From contig JAEZKU010000020.1 in the NCBI GenBank assembly GCA_023436065.1, positions 62,001 through 126,000 of the forward strand: a stretch of 64,000 bases of DNA, written 5' to 3'. Numbering within the stretch: the stretch's first letter is position 1; every line of letters begins with the position of its first letter. Origin of the DNA: Bacillota bacterium. Its GTDB lineage: Bacteria; Bacillota; Clostridia; Lachnospirales; Lachnospiraceae. Made by a program: the position numbers and the translations under genes. Below are positions 34,887 to 44,652 of this stretch, in pieces. The notes under the pieces were generated by a model. That model saw only the letters and a program-made list of their open reading frames with translations. It had not been told where the DNA came from and searched no databases.

Positions 34887-35321
34887 ATGATAACAAATGT
34901 TGATCTGGATTTGTTGGAGAAGACCTATCAAAACGCAAAGATGGGTATCACGGCAATTGAGGCAGTCCTTGATAAAGCATCTGATAGAGAATTTTACAGT
35001 GATTTAAACAAACAGCTGCAGGATTATAAGATGATAGCCGGTAAGTCAAAACAACAGCTGAGAAAAAACGGTGCCCGCCCCAAGGATAATTCTTTATATA
35101 AAAACTTAATGTTGAAAAGTAATATAAAGATGAATACGATGATCAATGCTGATGATAGCCATATCGCCCAGATGGTGATCCAAGGAAGCACGATGGGAGT
35201 GACACAGATGACCAGACTGCTGCATGCGAATGAGGATGCCGACGGAATCAGCACACAGATAGCCAAGGATTTCGTCAAGAAGGAAGAAGACAATATTAAT
35301 GTAATGAAAAATTATCTGTAA
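34887..35321 (+). CDS. Four-helix-bundle (ferritin-like, DUF2383-type) hypothetical protein
   Basis: 144 aa, all-alpha by appearance: YQNAKMGITAIEAVLDKASDRE, then KQLQDYKMIAGKSKQQLRK, a helix around SNIKMNTMINADDSHIAQMVIQG and a last helix ending DFVKKEEDNINVMKNYL. This resembles the small ferritin-like bundle proteins (DUF2383/PA2169-like), though the metal-ligand Glu/His pattern is weak. TAAGGAG precedes ATG 34887, and its own terminator follows. Confidence 0.6.
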   Translation: MITNVDLDLLEKTYQNAKMGITAIEAVLDKASDREFYSDLNKQLQDYKMIAGKSKQQLRKNGARPKDNSLYKNLMLKSNIKMNTMINADDSHIAQMVIQGSTMGVTQMTRLLHANEDADGISTQIAKDFVKKEEDNINVMKNYL

Positions 35322-35327
35322 GCAAGG

Positions 35328-35351
35328 AGGGGTCTTTCTAAGACCCCTTTT
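35328..35351 (+). terminator. Intrinsic terminator
   Basis: AGGGGTCTT (35328-35336) with AAGACCCCT (35340-35348), then TTTC. Confidence 0.85.
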
Positions 35352-35482
35352 CGTATGTAACCAAAACCGGTCAGCACCGTAGTGGAAAAGAGTAGACGAA
35401 CTATTTTAAATCAAGTATAATTAGCTAAATACATCCGGCTGATACACAAACGCCGCATGCAGGACGAAAGGTAAGGTGTCTT

Positions 35483-36241
35483 ATGGCAAAGAGGACGAAA
35501 AGGCTGACTTCTTCGACAGAGGAACGGGAAGAAATTCGCATTAATAAATTCTTAAGTGATGCGGGTATCTGCTCCCGCAGAGAGGCAGACCGTTATATAG
35601 AAGAGGGTAAGGTCAAGATTGACGGACAGCTAGCACAGATGGGTTCCAAGGTAACGAAGCACAGTCAGGTAACCTTTTGCGGCAAACCGATAAAAAAAGA
35701 AGAAAAGCTGGTCTTAATAGCATTCAATAAGCCCGAGGGGATCGTCTGTACCACAGATCATAATGAACCGGATAATATTGTGGATTATATCGGTTATGGA
35801 ATGCGGATCTATCCGATCGGTCGTCTGGACAAGGATTCGGAAGGGCTGATTCTGCTCACGAATGACGGAAACATTGTAAATAAGATCCTTCGGGCCGAAA
35901 ATAACCATGAGAAGGAATATGTCGTTACCGTAAATAAGGAAATCACTCCGGATTTCTTAAAGAAGATGGCCGCAGGAGTCCCAATCCTGGATACAGTAAC
36001 AAAACCTTGTAAAATAGAACAGATAGATAAAAAGACCTTCAACATTATTCTCACGCAGGGATTGAACCGACAGATCAGGCGAATGTGTGAGCATTTTGAT
36101 TATAGGGTGATCAATCTTAGACGTATCCGGATTATGAACATCAAACTTGGCCGACTAAAGGTCGGAGATTATCGTAATGTAACGGAGAAGGAGATCGAAG
36201 AGCTGACAAAAGCCTTTTCCAATAAGAAAAGGATATCCTGA
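35483..36241 (+). CDS. rluF: RluF-like 23S rRNA pseudouridine synthase
   Basis: 252 aa. An S4 RNA-binding domain (about 18-75, RINKFLSDAGICSRREADRYIEEG) precedes the RsuA/RluB-type catalytic domain with the nucleophile motif GRLDKDSEGLILLTNDG and the late GLNRQIRRMCEHFDYRV motif. Similarity is closest to RluF, which modifies U2604 of 23S rRNA in Escherichia coli; the exact site here is inferred. An acidic-basic N-terminal extension of about 15 residues is present. The next gene starts about 115 nt downstream. Confidence 0.9.
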   Translation: MAKRTKRLTSSTEEREEIRINKFLSDAGICSRREADRYIEEGKVKIDGQLAQMGSKVTKHSQVTFCGKPIKKEEKLVLIAFNKPEGIVCTTDHNEPDNIVDYIGYGMRIYPIGRLDKDSEGLILLTNDGNIVNKILRAENNHEKEYVVTVNKEITPDFLKKMAAGVPILDTVTKPCKIEQIDKKTFNIILTQGLNRQIRRMCEHFDYRVINLRRIRIMNIKLGRLKVGDYRNVTEKEIEELTKAFSNKKRIS

Positions 36242-36357
36242 ATATTATCTATATGAGACACCGAATGGTGATCACCTGTGCTATGATTAGATCAATGAGC
36301 GAGGGGTGGACATTTGTAAGGTTTATTTATGTAGTTAACGTTATGAGGAGGACTATT

Positions 36358-38343
36358 ATGGCGGATTTGAATGTTGAAAATAATAAAGATAAAAATTTGA
36401 GAATAGAAGAACTTGTAGCAAAGTTAAATGAGGCTTCCGAAGCATATTACAGCGGACAGGAAGAAATCATGTCGAACTATGAATGGGATTCTATGTTTGA
36501 TGAACTATCCTCGCTGGAGGCTGAGACAGGATATATCTTACCTGATAGTCCTACGCAGAACGTTGGATATGAAGAGAGCAATGGCGAAAAGGAACAGCAT
36601 GAATTCCCTGCTCTTTCTATGGCGAAGACGAAGAATATTTCTGATTTACAGAAATGGAGCGAGAACAGACCCATCTGGCTTACCTGGAAGTTAGACGGTT
36701 TAACCCTGGTATTGACTTATGATGGGGGTAATCTGACTAAAATACTGACAAGAGGTAACGGTACAATCGGTACTAATATTACCTTTATGAAAAATGCAAT
36801 TAACGGTTTTCCTTTAAAGATCACGTATAAGGGACATATGGTAGTCCGTGGTGAAGCTACAATCTCCTATACGGATTTCGAGAGGATTAACCTTACAATT
36901 GAAGATGATAATGATAAGTATGCCAATCCACGTAATCTCGCATCCGGGACACTTGGGTTAGATGACACAGAAAAAGTAAAGGAACGTCACATCCAATTCA
37001 ATGCTGTTACCTTGGTTTATATTGAAGATGATATTATATCATGGGGAGACAGAATGGATTTCCTCGTTCAGGAGGGATTTACGGTTGTCGATAGAGAAGC
37101 CACTACAGCAGACGGTCTTCCGGAAGTAATTGAACGATGGACCGGGAAAGTCGAATCTGGTGAGATGGATATTCCTGTCGATGGTCTGGTGATCTGTTAT
37201 GATGATACCGAATATGCAAGAACCGGCAGTATTACCGGACATCATGCGACCAGAGCCGGTTATGCTTTCAAATGGCAGGATGTATCAGCAGAAACAGAGC
37301 TTGAATATATCGAATGGTCCTGTGCAGCCTCTACAATAACCCCTGTCGCTGTATTTAAGCCCGTACAGCTGGAAGGAACTACCGTTACCAGAGCCTCTTT
37401 GTGTAATTTAAGCGAAATGGAACGCCTTGGTATTGGTCAAAAGAGCGTTCTGGAAATCATCAAAGCGAATAAAATCATACCGAAATGTATTTCTGTGAAG
37501 AAATCAGAAGGTGTTGTTGAGATACCAAGCGAATGTCCGGTTTGTCATGCCCCAACGGAAACCAGAATCAGTGAAAAGAGTAAGACTAAGACATTACATT
37601 GTACCAATCCAAACTGTATAGCAAAACATGTGAAGAAGTTCACCCGCTTTGTCAGCAAGGCAGGAATGGATATTGATGGATTATCTATTCAGACGATACT
37701 GAAATTCATGAACAAAGGATTTATTTCTCAATTTGCTGATATTTATCATCTTAATGAACATATGGATGTAATCAAGGAGATGGAAGGCTTCGGTGAAAAA
37801 TCCTATGAGAACATGATAAAGGCGATCGAAAAAAGCAGGAAGGTGAAACCGGTTAACTTTATTTACGCTCTATGTATCCCGATGATTGGTACTGATGCAG
37901 GGAAAAAGATAGTTGGGACAATTGGATTTGAACATTTCTTGAACAGACTCAAGGATGGGGAGGGCTTCTCTGATATTGAGGGTATTGGACCGGAAAAATC
38001 TAATTCCATAATTGAATGGTATCTGAATCCCGATAATCAGAAATCTCTTGAAGCTTTACTAAATGAATTATCAATTGAGAAGGTTGAAGTAAAAGCCAAT
38101 ACGAATGGGAAATGTTCCGGTCTTGTTTTTGTTATTACAGGGGATGTACACCATTATAAGAACCGTGATGAGTTCAAGGCTTATGTGGAAGCTGAAAATG
38201 GTAAGGTTACCGGCAGTGTTACATCAAAAACAAGCTATCTCGTGAACAACGATATTAATTCAGCTTCCTCAAAGAATAAGAAGGCAAAGGAACTGAGGGT
38301 TCCGATTATTTCAGAAGATGAATTTGTCGAGATGTTCGGTTGA
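36358..38343 (+). CDS. ligA: Divergent NAD-dependent DNA ligase (LigA paralogue)
   Basis: 661 aa from ATG 36358 with GAGGAGG upstream. Domains in order: NMN-binding Ia (EAYYSGQEEIMSNYEWDSMFDEL, DSPTQNVG), adenylation domain with nucleophile Lys111 in KLDG, TRGNGTIGTNIT, NPRNLASGTLG, OB fold, zinc finger (CPVC...CTNPNC), helix-hairpin-helix repeats and a C-terminal BRCT (about 580-661, FVITGDVHHYKNRDEF). All parts of LigA are there, but motifs diverge from housekeeping LigA (for example WKLDG where EPKIDG-like is usual, and N for D in RGNG). It may be a second ligase beside a canonical LigA elsewhere. Confidence 0.9.
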   Translation: MADLNVENNKDKNLRIEELVAKLNEASEAYYSGQEEIMSNYEWDSMFDELSSLEAETGYILPDSPTQNVGYEESNGEKEQHEFPALSMAKTKNISDLQKWSENRPIWLTWKLDGLTLVLTYDGGNLTKILTRGNGTIGTNITFMKNAINGFPLKITYKGHMVVRGEATISYTDFERINLTIEDDNDKYANPRNLASGTLGLDDTEKVKERHIQFNAVTLVYIEDDIISWGDRMDFLVQEGFTVVDREATTADGLPEVIERWTGKVESGEMDIPVDGLVICYDDTEYARTGSITGHHATRAGYAFKWQDVSAETELEYIEWSCAASTITPVAVFKPVQLEGTTVTRASLCNLSEMERLGIGQKSVLEIIKANKIIPKCISVKKSEGVVEIPSECPVCHAPTETRISEKSKTKTLHCTNPNCIAKHVKKFTRFVSKAGMDIDGLSIQTILKFMNKGFISQFADIYHLNEHMDVIKEMEGFGEKSYENMIKAIEKSRKVKPVNFIYALCIPMIGTDAGKKIVGTIGFEHFLNRLKDGEGFSDIEGIGPEKSNSIIEWYLNPDNQKSLEALLNELSIEKVEVKANTNGKCSGLVFVITGDVHHYKNRDEFKAYVEAENGKVTGSVTSKTSYLVNNDINSASSKNKKAKELRVPIISEDEFVEMFG

Positions 38344-38408
38344 AGCTGTAGTACTTGAGCTGTTGAAGCAACAAAAAGGAATATTTTGGATAAAGCTGTG
38401 ATTGTTTG

Positions 38409-38437
38409 TTGATTTATTTAATAAATCATGTTATGAT
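38409..38437 (+). promoter_or_regulatory. Promoter of metA
   Basis: TTGATT 38409-38414, 17-nt spacer, TATGAT 38432-38437. No SAM riboswitch or T-box is seen ahead of the gene. Confidence 0.6.
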
Positions 38438-38477
38438 ATTTTTTACTATGACAAAAATGTGACGAAGGTGATGAAGG

Positions 38478-39383
38478 ATGCCGATTAAAGTTCAAAGTGA
38501 TTTCCCGGCGAAGAAGGTTTTGGAAGATGAAAATATATTTGTGATGGATGAGACCAGAGCAATGCATCAGGACATCCGTCCTCTGCAGATTGCGATATTA
38601 AATCTGATGCCTATCAAAGAGGATACTGAGGTGCAACTGCTACGGAGTCTTTCTAATACTCCGCTTCAGGTAGATGTTACCTTTCTGACTACGGAGACCT
38701 ATGTCGGAACCCATACACCCACGAGTCATCTGGATCAATTTTATCTGACCTTTGAAGATGTAAAGAACCGCAAATTCGATGGTTTGATTATTACCGGGGC
38801 ACCGGTGGAGCAGATGGATTTCGAGAAGGTGACCTATTGGGATGAGCTAGTGCGTATCATGAAGTGGTCAACAACCAATGTCACTTCAACGCTACATATC
38901 TGCTGGGGAGCAATGGCAGGACTCTATTATCATTATGGAGTGAAGAAAAGCTCCTTGGATCAAAAAATGTTTGGTATCTTTGAACATCGGGTCATGGAAA
39001 GAAAAGTACCGTTCGTACGGGGCTTTGACGATGTATTCTATGCGCCTCATTCCAGGTATACGACTGTTATCAGGGAAGAAATACAGAAAAGCAAGGAATT
39101 GACGATACTTGCGGAATCAGAAGAGGCGGGGGTATTTATCGTCATCGCAAAGGAGGGCAAGCAGATCTTTGTGATGGGACACCCCGAATATGACAGAATA
39201 TCTTTGGATAAGGAATATAAAAGGGATATCGCTAAAGGTCTGGATATCGCTCTGCCAAAGAATTATTATCCGGAGGATCAGCCCGGTACAAGGCCGAATC
39301 TTGTCTGGAGAGCACATGCGAACGCTATGTATACAAACTGGTTGAATTATTACGTCTACCAGGTTACTCCTTATGAACTGTAA
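38478..39383 (+). CDS. metAA: Homoserine O-acetyltransferase, MetA type
   Basis: 301 aa, MetA/HTS family, first step of methionine synthesis from homoserine. The nucleophile is Cys142 in [15 protein letters not shown]; His and Glu catalytic partners are in MGHPEYDR. Position 111 is Glu (GAPVEQ), the residue that selects acetyl-CoA in MetA homologues such as that of Bacillus cereus, where succinyl-specific enzymes have Gly. So the enzyme is better named homoserine O-acetyltransferase than succinyltransferase. AAGGTGATGAAGG precedes the start. Confidence 0.93.
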   Translation: MPIKVQSDFPAKKVLEDENIFVMDETRAMHQDIRPLQIAILNLMPIKEDTEVQLLRSLSNTPLQVDVTFLTTETYVGTHTPTSHLDQFYLTFEDVKNRKFDGLIITGAPVEQMDFEKVTYWDELVRIMKWSTTNVTSTLHICWGAMAGLYYHYGVKKSSLDQKMFGIFEHRVMERKVPFVRGFDDVFYAPHSRYTTVIREEIQKSKELTILAESEEAGVFIVIAKEGKQIFVMGHPEYDRISLDKEYKRDIAKGLDIALPKNYYPEDQPGTRPNLVWRAHANAMYTNWLNYYVYQVTPYEL

Positions 39384-39619
39384 GGAGTATCCTGATATTG
39401 AGCAAGGTTACCTCTTATGTTTATAGGGGGACCTGGTGGTGAAATGAAAGAGATGCGCCACGTCTTGATCGGGTGAGGTTGGGAAGTATAGAACAGGATC
39501 TTGTATCAATTGTGAAACGGTAAGGTACATTGTAGGGGCTTAATACTATGATCATGTTCAGTAGGCGTGGAAGTAATTTGGACATTTGAATTCAGTTTTT
39601 AGTTGGGGGACTAGGTTGT

Positions 39620-41023
39620 ATGAAACTGATCAATGCGTTACAAAGCAAGCCTACACTTTTACTGATAATGATGATAGCAGTCATAAGCATACTTGTCATT
39701 GGGGTTGTTGTAGTTTTGCTTTTCCGCTTAGCAAGCGAAAAAAAGGTTACCAAAGCGGCACTGGAATTAAAGAGGATTACGAACAGTATCCGGGCCGGGC
39801 TGGTTCATTTTAACCTGGAGGATTACAGGATCCTATATGCAAGCCAGGGCTTTTATGAGATGCTGGGCTATGACAAGAGTTCGGCAAAGGCTGAGAGTAA
39901 ATTCACTTTACTCGATTTTATTGATTCAAGGGACACTCATTTTCTAGAGTCCTTAAAGGAACAGATGGAGAATGAAGTGATCAGATGTGAGACCAGAATG
40001 ATATCCAAGGCAGGTAATGTTCTGCATACTTTGATGACGGGTAATAAAGCTCTGACGAAGGATGGGAAACATACCTTATCAGTAGTGCTTGTAGATATAT
40101 CCGAGCAGAAGCTGATGCAGGAATTGATTCTTTTGGAAGGGGAACGGTATCGAATAGCTACAGAGATATCGAAGGACGTACTCTTTGAATATCATTTACA
40201 AAAGGATGAAATGATCTTCACGGATAAGTTTAGGGAGCTGTTCGGATACAATCCGATTATTTGTGATTTTTATTCCTGTTCTGAATTAAGACGGAATAGC
40301 ATTCATCCTGATGACTGGGGTATTTATCTGGAGTTGTGTGAGGAACTGAAACAGGGCAAGAGTATCATTGAGGCCGAATTCCGAATCAAGGGTAAGATGA
40401 ATGAGTATATCTGGTGTCAGCTGATAGGAAAGACGATTTATGATGATGATAAAAACCCTATTAGGATTATCGGTAAGCTGGTTAATATAGACACCCAGAA
40501 GAGGGAGTTGGAAGCCTTAGAATACAAGGCCACCAGAGACCCGCTGACAGGGGTGTATAACAAGGAAATCACAATCAAAAAGATAGACAAGTTCATATCC
40601 GGTAATAGAAACGGATTGCATGTTTTGATGTTTGTTGATTTCGATGATTTTAAGAAAATCAATGATACCTACGGACATCTGCTTGGGGATAAGGTGCTGA
40701 TTCATGTGATCGGCTGTATCAAGGAGCGGTTTCATGAGGGTGAGATCATTGGACGTATCGGCGGAGATGAGTTTGTAGTATTCGTTGGAAATATTACTAA
40801 CATCAATGAGGTACTGAATAATGCAAAACAGTTAAAGGAAGCCTTGGACACTGTTTTTGATTACAATGATCAGTCCATTAAGATCTCAGCAAGTATCGGT
40901 ATCTCAGTCTATCCGGAGTCGGGACATCATTATGAGCAACTGATCTACAATGCAGATCAGGCTTTATATCAGGTAAAGGAAAAGGGCAAGAATGATTTTA
41001 TGGTTTATAAGCCGGCTATCTGA
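39620..41023 (+). CDS. PAS-GGDEF diguanylate cyclase
   Basis: 467 aa. One N-terminal membrane helix (about 10-36), a first PAS domain (about 52-170, with YASQGFYEMLGYD), a second PAS plus PAC (about 175-300, GYNPIICDFYS, YIWCQLIGK) and a GGDEF domain ending the protein, with [11 protein letters not shown] near residue 380. No EAL domain. It should synthesise cyclic-di-GMP in response to a signal sensed by the PAS domains. Its last 8 nt overlap the end of the convergent flippase gene. Confidence 0.93.
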   Translation: MKLINALQSKPTLLLIMMIAVISILVIGVVVVLLFRLASEKKVTKAALELKRITNSIRAGLVHFNLEDYRILYASQGFYEMLGYDKSSAKAESKFTLLDFIDSRDTHFLESLKEQMENEVIRCETRMISKAGNVLHTLMTGNKALTKDGKHTLSVVLVDISEQKLMQELILLEGERYRIATEISKDVLFEYHLQKDEMIFTDKFRELFGYNPIICDFYSCSELRRNSIHPDDWGIYLELCEELKQGKSIIEAEFRIKGKMNEYIWCQLIGKTIYDDDKNPIRIIGKLVNIDTQKRELEALEYKATRDPLTGVYNKEITIKKIDKFISGNRNGLHVLMFVDFDDFKKINDTYGHLLGDKVLIHVIGCIKERFHEGEIIGRIGGDEFVVFVGNITNINEVLNNAKQLKEALDTVFDYNDQSIKISASIGISVYPESGHHYEQLIYNADQALYQVKEKGKNDFMVYKPAI

Positions 41024-42593
41024 AATCATTTCTGGAGATAGCCCTTGTAACGTATAGAAAACAAAGACAAATGACGCATAACAGAAGACAGAAGGTCAGT
41101 AGAAATACTACTTCGTTCATGTGCGTCATTTTTTTTATGTATTCATAGCTTACCTTCAGAAAATAACCTGCTATTACAACAACGATGGAAGGTTTTATTA
41201 TGCTGTCGCCAAGGCTTATGGTAAGATGAACATTCCTAAGCACAATAAAGGTATCAAGTCCGGTGACAATCAACTGACCAATCAGAAGTGAAACCAGATA
41301 TCCATTGATACCAAGTGCCGGGATCAGGAAGGCGATCAGGATTATCTTGCATACGGAACTGATTATGGAATTAATGAAAGTTATATTGGCTTTCCCCAAG
41401 CCGTTGATAATACTACCTAGAGTTGTTGTCAGGTAAATCAATGGGCAGAGCCAGGCCAGGATTACCAGATAGGTTCCGGCCAGTTTGTTATGAAACACAA
41501 CATTACCGAGATCCTGACCAAAGAGGATGAATAATCCGGTACTGATAATACCGATGATCAGACTGTATTTTATCGCTATCATAGAAGTCTTTTCAATCAG
41601 CCTCTCATTGTTCATAGCCTGAGCCTCCGATACGGTTGGCAGTACAAGTATGGCCAATGCATTAATCAGGGCTGTTGGAAATAGGATGAAAGGGATGGAC
41701 ATGCCGTTCAATATTCCGTAAATCACCAATGAATCCTTTACACTCAAGCCGGATCTTCGAAGCATTGCAGGGATTAGGATTGCTTCAATACTATGCAGGA
41801 TACTGAGTAAAAGTCGGTTGGCAGACAGCGGAACGCTTAGGTTCAGCAGGTTGCTCAGGATTTGCCTGCGATTGTCTTCCTTGGCATAAGGATTCACCAC
41901 ACCTGTTGGTAGCTTTTCCAGAGGTGAGGTGACACAGAGGGATACTGAATTATAGATACAGGAAGCAATCTCTCCGATGACTAGGCCTATGACAGCAAGC
42001 TCACAGGTTACCCTGCCGTCACCGTTACCTGCATAAATAGCCAGAATATACACAAAAATAACACGGATGACCTGTTCCAACAGCTGTGTGACAGCAGGTA
42101 CTCCGGCTTTTTTCAAACCATAGTAGTAGCCGTTGATACAGGCAGTGATGCCGCAGAAGGGAAAAGCTGCCGCCAATATTCTCAGTGAATCCACACTCCT
42201 CTTTTCAAGTAAAAAACGACTGGCAACCAAGTCCGCCTTTAGATAAAGAAGGAGGGACAAAAGGACGGCCAGTGAGACGGACAGGAGTAGTCCAACACTG
42301 AGTATTTTCTTGACATTTTTCTTATTTCCACGTCCCAGCTCTGCTGCAACCATTTGTGAGATAGAGGTCTGAATTCCGGTTGCATAGATCGTAAAGCATA
42401 TTCCGTAGACCGGAAAGATCAGTTGGTAGATGCCCATCAGCTCAGCACCCATGGTATTGGACAGAAAGATACGGTAGAAGAAGCCGATAAATCTTGTTAT
42501 GAAGCCTGCAATCGTCAGAATGATAGTCCCTCTGAGAATGTTGCTCCGCTTCATCTTTCTTGCCTGCGCAGAAGTCAATTCACTGTGATTCAT
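41016..42593 (-). CDS. SpoVB-like polysaccharide/lipid flippase (MOP superfamily)
   Basis: 525 aa with about 13-14 membrane helices. N-terminal NILRGTIILTIAGFITRFIGFFYRIFLS-type segment (split by helices), MGAELMGIYQLIFPVYG and the repeated GYYYGLKKAGVPA and LGSIINGLGKANITFINS loops are typical of stage V sporulation protein B and related lipid-II or polysaccharide flippases. It sits on the inner membrane and would export a lipid-linked precursor; a role in spore cortex formation is inferred by homology. AGGAAGG precedes ATG 42593. Confidence 0.88.
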   Translation of the reverse strand: MNHSELTSAQARKMKRSNILRGTIILTIAGFITRFIGFFYRIFLSNTMGAELMGIYQLIFPVYGICFTIYATGIQTSISQMVAAELGRGNKKNVKKILSVGLLLSVSLAVLLSLLLYLKADLVASRFLLEKRSVDSLRILAAAFPFCGITACINGYYYGLKKAGVPAVTQLLEQVIRVIFVYILAIYAGNGDGRVTCELAVIGLVIGEIASCIYNSVSLCVTSPLEKLPTGVVNPYAKEDNRRQILSNLLNLSVPLSANRLLLSILHSIEAILIPAMLRRSGLSVKDSLVIYGILNGMSIPFILFPTALINALAILVLPTVSEAQAMNNERLIEKTSMIAIKYSLIIGIISTGLFILFGQDLGNVVFHNKLAGTYLVILAWLCPLIYLTTTLGSIINGLGKANITFINSIISSVCKIILIAFLIPALGINGYLVSLLIGQLIVTGLDTFIVLRNVHLTISLGDSIIKPSIVVVIAGYFLKVSYEYIKKMTHMNEVVFLLTFCLLLCVICLCFLYVTRAISRNDFR

Positions 42594-42753
42594 AACCGGG
42601 TTCCTTCCTAATGCTTTTCTATGTATATATATTTTGAAAAGAGCAAAGTTATGTTACAAGCATTTACAAAGGAAGAAGAAGGATTCGATGATTTTTATCA
42701 TAAGCTGTGACTGTTATCACAGAAATAAATAGAAAAAAATGATATAAATAGGA

Positions 42754-42782
42754 TTGACAGAAATAATACAAAGTGCTATGCT
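42754..42782 (+). promoter_or_regulatory. Promoter of the isc operon
   Basis: TTGACA 42754-42759, 17-nt spacer, TATGCT 42777-42782. Confidence 0.75.
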
Positions 42783-42800
42783 GATAACCAAGTAATTTAA

Positions 42801-42838
42801 TAGGAATTAAATTAATAGGAATTAAAACACTAGGAATT
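42801..42838 (+). promoter_or_regulatory. Three direct repeats, likely operator of the isc operon
   Basis: TAGGAATT occurs at 42801, 42816 and 42831, exactly 15 bp apart, the first two inside near-identical TTAATAGGAATTAAA units. The array lies just after the expected transcription start and ahead of an IscR-like gene. Confidence 0.6.
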
Positions 42839-42925
42839 GGTAACAATAGTGAGGGTAATATCGGTACATAAGTAATACGAAGAAATTAGTCATGATTTTC
42901 ATGGCGGTAAGATGAGGTGAAGGAT

Positions 42926-43396
42926 ATGAAGCTGTCTACCAAAGGCAGATATGGTCTTAGAGCAGTACTGGATCTTGCAGTACATGCAGATGAGGAAGCG
43001 GTTGCTTTAAGCCAGATCGCAGAACGTCAGCAGATATCAATGAACTATTTGGAGCAGTTGATAGCGAAGCTGAAAAAAGCCGGTATCGTAACCGGTATCC
43101 GAGGGGCACAGGGTGGCTATATGCTGGCCAGATCTGCGGATGAATTATCGGTCGGCGATATTCTTCGGGCACTGGAGGGAGACTTAAATCCGGTGGACTG
43201 TTCGGAGGTCAATAGCGACAGTATATGTAACCACTCCGATTCTTGTGTAACAAAATATGTCTGGAAGCGTATTAGTGATAGTATAAATGAGGCTGTAGAT
43301 GGGATAAAGCTTTCAGAACTGGTAAATGAAAGTAAAAAAGTACAGACGGGAACAAACACCACAGATACGAAAACGAAACAGTCATGTGGTAAATAA
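42926..43396 (+). CDS. iscR: Rrf2/IscR family Fe-S-sensing regulator
   Basis: 156 aa from ATG 42926 (GAGGTG upstream; GTG 42917 is in that site). Winged-helix domain MKLSTKGRYGLRAVLDLA and the recognition region ISMNYLEQLIAKLKKAGIV are followed by the cluster-ligating cysteines Cys92, Cys101 and Cys107. It should bind a 2Fe-2S cluster and repress the isc operon when the cluster is replete. It is the first gene of iscR-iscS-iscU-mnmA. Confidence 0.93.
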   Translation: MKLSTKGRYGLRAVLDLAVHADEEAVALSQIAERQQISMNYLEQLIAKLKKAGIVTGIRGAQGGYMLARSADELSVGDILRALEGDLNPVDCSEVNSDSICNHSDSCVTKYVWKRISDSINEAVDGIKLSELVNESKKVQTGTNTTDTKTKQSCGK

Positions 43397-43415
43397 AATA
43401 TTAGGAGACGACAAC

Positions 43416-44594
43416 ATGGAGAAGAAGATATATTTAGATAATGCGGCTACTACCAAGACCAGACCTGAAGTAGTGGAGGCAATGCTTCCATACTTTAATG
43501 AGTTATATGGAAATCCTTCCAGTGTGTATGAATTTGCCACTCAGAATAAGAAGGCAGTTGATGAAGCCAGGAGTACGATCGCAAAAGTACTTGGTGCAGA
43601 GAATAATGAGATTTATTTTACCGGCAGCGGATCAGAGGCTGATAACTGGGCTTTGAAGGGGGTCATAGATGCTTATGCCTCAAAGGGAAATCATATTATC
43701 ACATCTAAAATCGAACATCATGCGATACTGCATACCTGCGAATACCTTGAGAAGCATGGTGCTGAGGTAACTTATGTGGATGTAGATGAAAATGGTATCA
43801 TCAAGCTGGATCAGCTGGAGAAGGCAATCCGCCCGACAACTGTACTGATCTCAGTGATGTTTGCGAATAATGAGATTGGTACAATTCAGCCAATCAAAGA
43901 GATCGGGGCAATAGCTAAGAAGCATAATATCTTATTCCATACGGATGCAGTACAGGCCTTTTGCCAGATCCCTATTGATGTCAATGAGATGAATATTGAC
44001 ATGCTGAGTGCAAGCGCACACAAGCTGAACGGACCGAAGGGAATTGGTTTACTTTATATCAGAAAGGGTGTAAAGATCAGGTCCTTCATCCATGGCGGTG
44101 CTCAGGAACGGCAGAGACGTGCCGGAACAGAGAATGTACCTGGAATTGTTGGGTTTGGAAAGGCAGTAGAGATTGCACAGGCTACGATAGAAGAACGCAC
44201 CGAGAAAGAGAAAAAGCTGCGTGATTTACTCATGAAGCGTGTACTGGAAGAAATCCCATTTGTACGGGTGAACGGTGATAAGGTAAGAAGGTTGCCTAAC
44301 AATGCCAATTTCAGTTTTCAGTTCATAGAGGGCGAATCACTTTTAATCATGCTTGATATGAATAATATCTGCGGCTCCAGCGGATCCGCATGTACTTCAG
44401 GGTCATTGGATCCCTCCCATGTGTTGTTGGCCATCGGCCTTCCTCATGAGATTGCACATGGTTCCTTGAGACTCTCATTAAATGATGAGATCACGGAAGA
44501 GGAAATCAATTATACAGTGGACAAAATCAAGGAAATTGTTGAAAAGCTCAGGAAGATGTCACCATTGTATGAGGATTTTATGAGAAAAAGATAA
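43416..44594 (+). CDS. iscS: Cysteine desulfurase IscS/NifS
   Basis: 392 aa from ATG 43416 with TTAGGAGACG upstream; an upstream in-frame ATG lies inside iscR. PLP-dependent removal of sulfur from cysteine, supplying Fe-S assembly (IscU) and tRNA thiolation (MnmA). Visible motifs: LDNAATTKTRPEVVEAM, the PLP lysine in SASAHKLNGPKGIG and the catalytic cysteine loop CGSSGSACTSG. Next gene begins 58 nt downstream. Confidence 0.96.
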   Translation: MEKKIYLDNAATTKTRPEVVEAMLPYFNELYGNPSSVYEFATQNKKAVDEARSTIAKVLGAENNEIYFTGSGSEADNWALKGVIDAYASKGNHIITSKIEHHAILHTCEYLEKHGAEVTYVDVDENGIIKLDQLEKAIRPTTVLISVMFANNEIGTIQPIKEIGAIAKKHNILFHTDAVQAFCQIPIDVNEMNIDMLSASAHKLNGPKGIGLLYIRKGVKIRSFIHGGAQERQRRAGTENVPGIVGFGKAVEIAQATIEERTEKEKKLRDLLMKRVLEEIPFVRVNGDKVRRLPNNANFSFQFIEGESLLIMLDMNNICGSSGSACTSGSLDPSHVLLAIGLPHEIAHGSLRLSLNDEITEEEINYTVDKIKEIVEKLRKMSPLYEDFMRKR

Positions 44595-44652
44595 CAGTTT
44601 AGTTACTAGAGAATACCGAATAGATAATTTACGAAAAATTGGAGGAAAGCAT

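Noticed and set aside
38344..38477. SAM riboswitch ahead of metA
   Set aside because: The interval is only 134 nt with no S-box core motifs or terminator; only a SigA-type promoter is visible.
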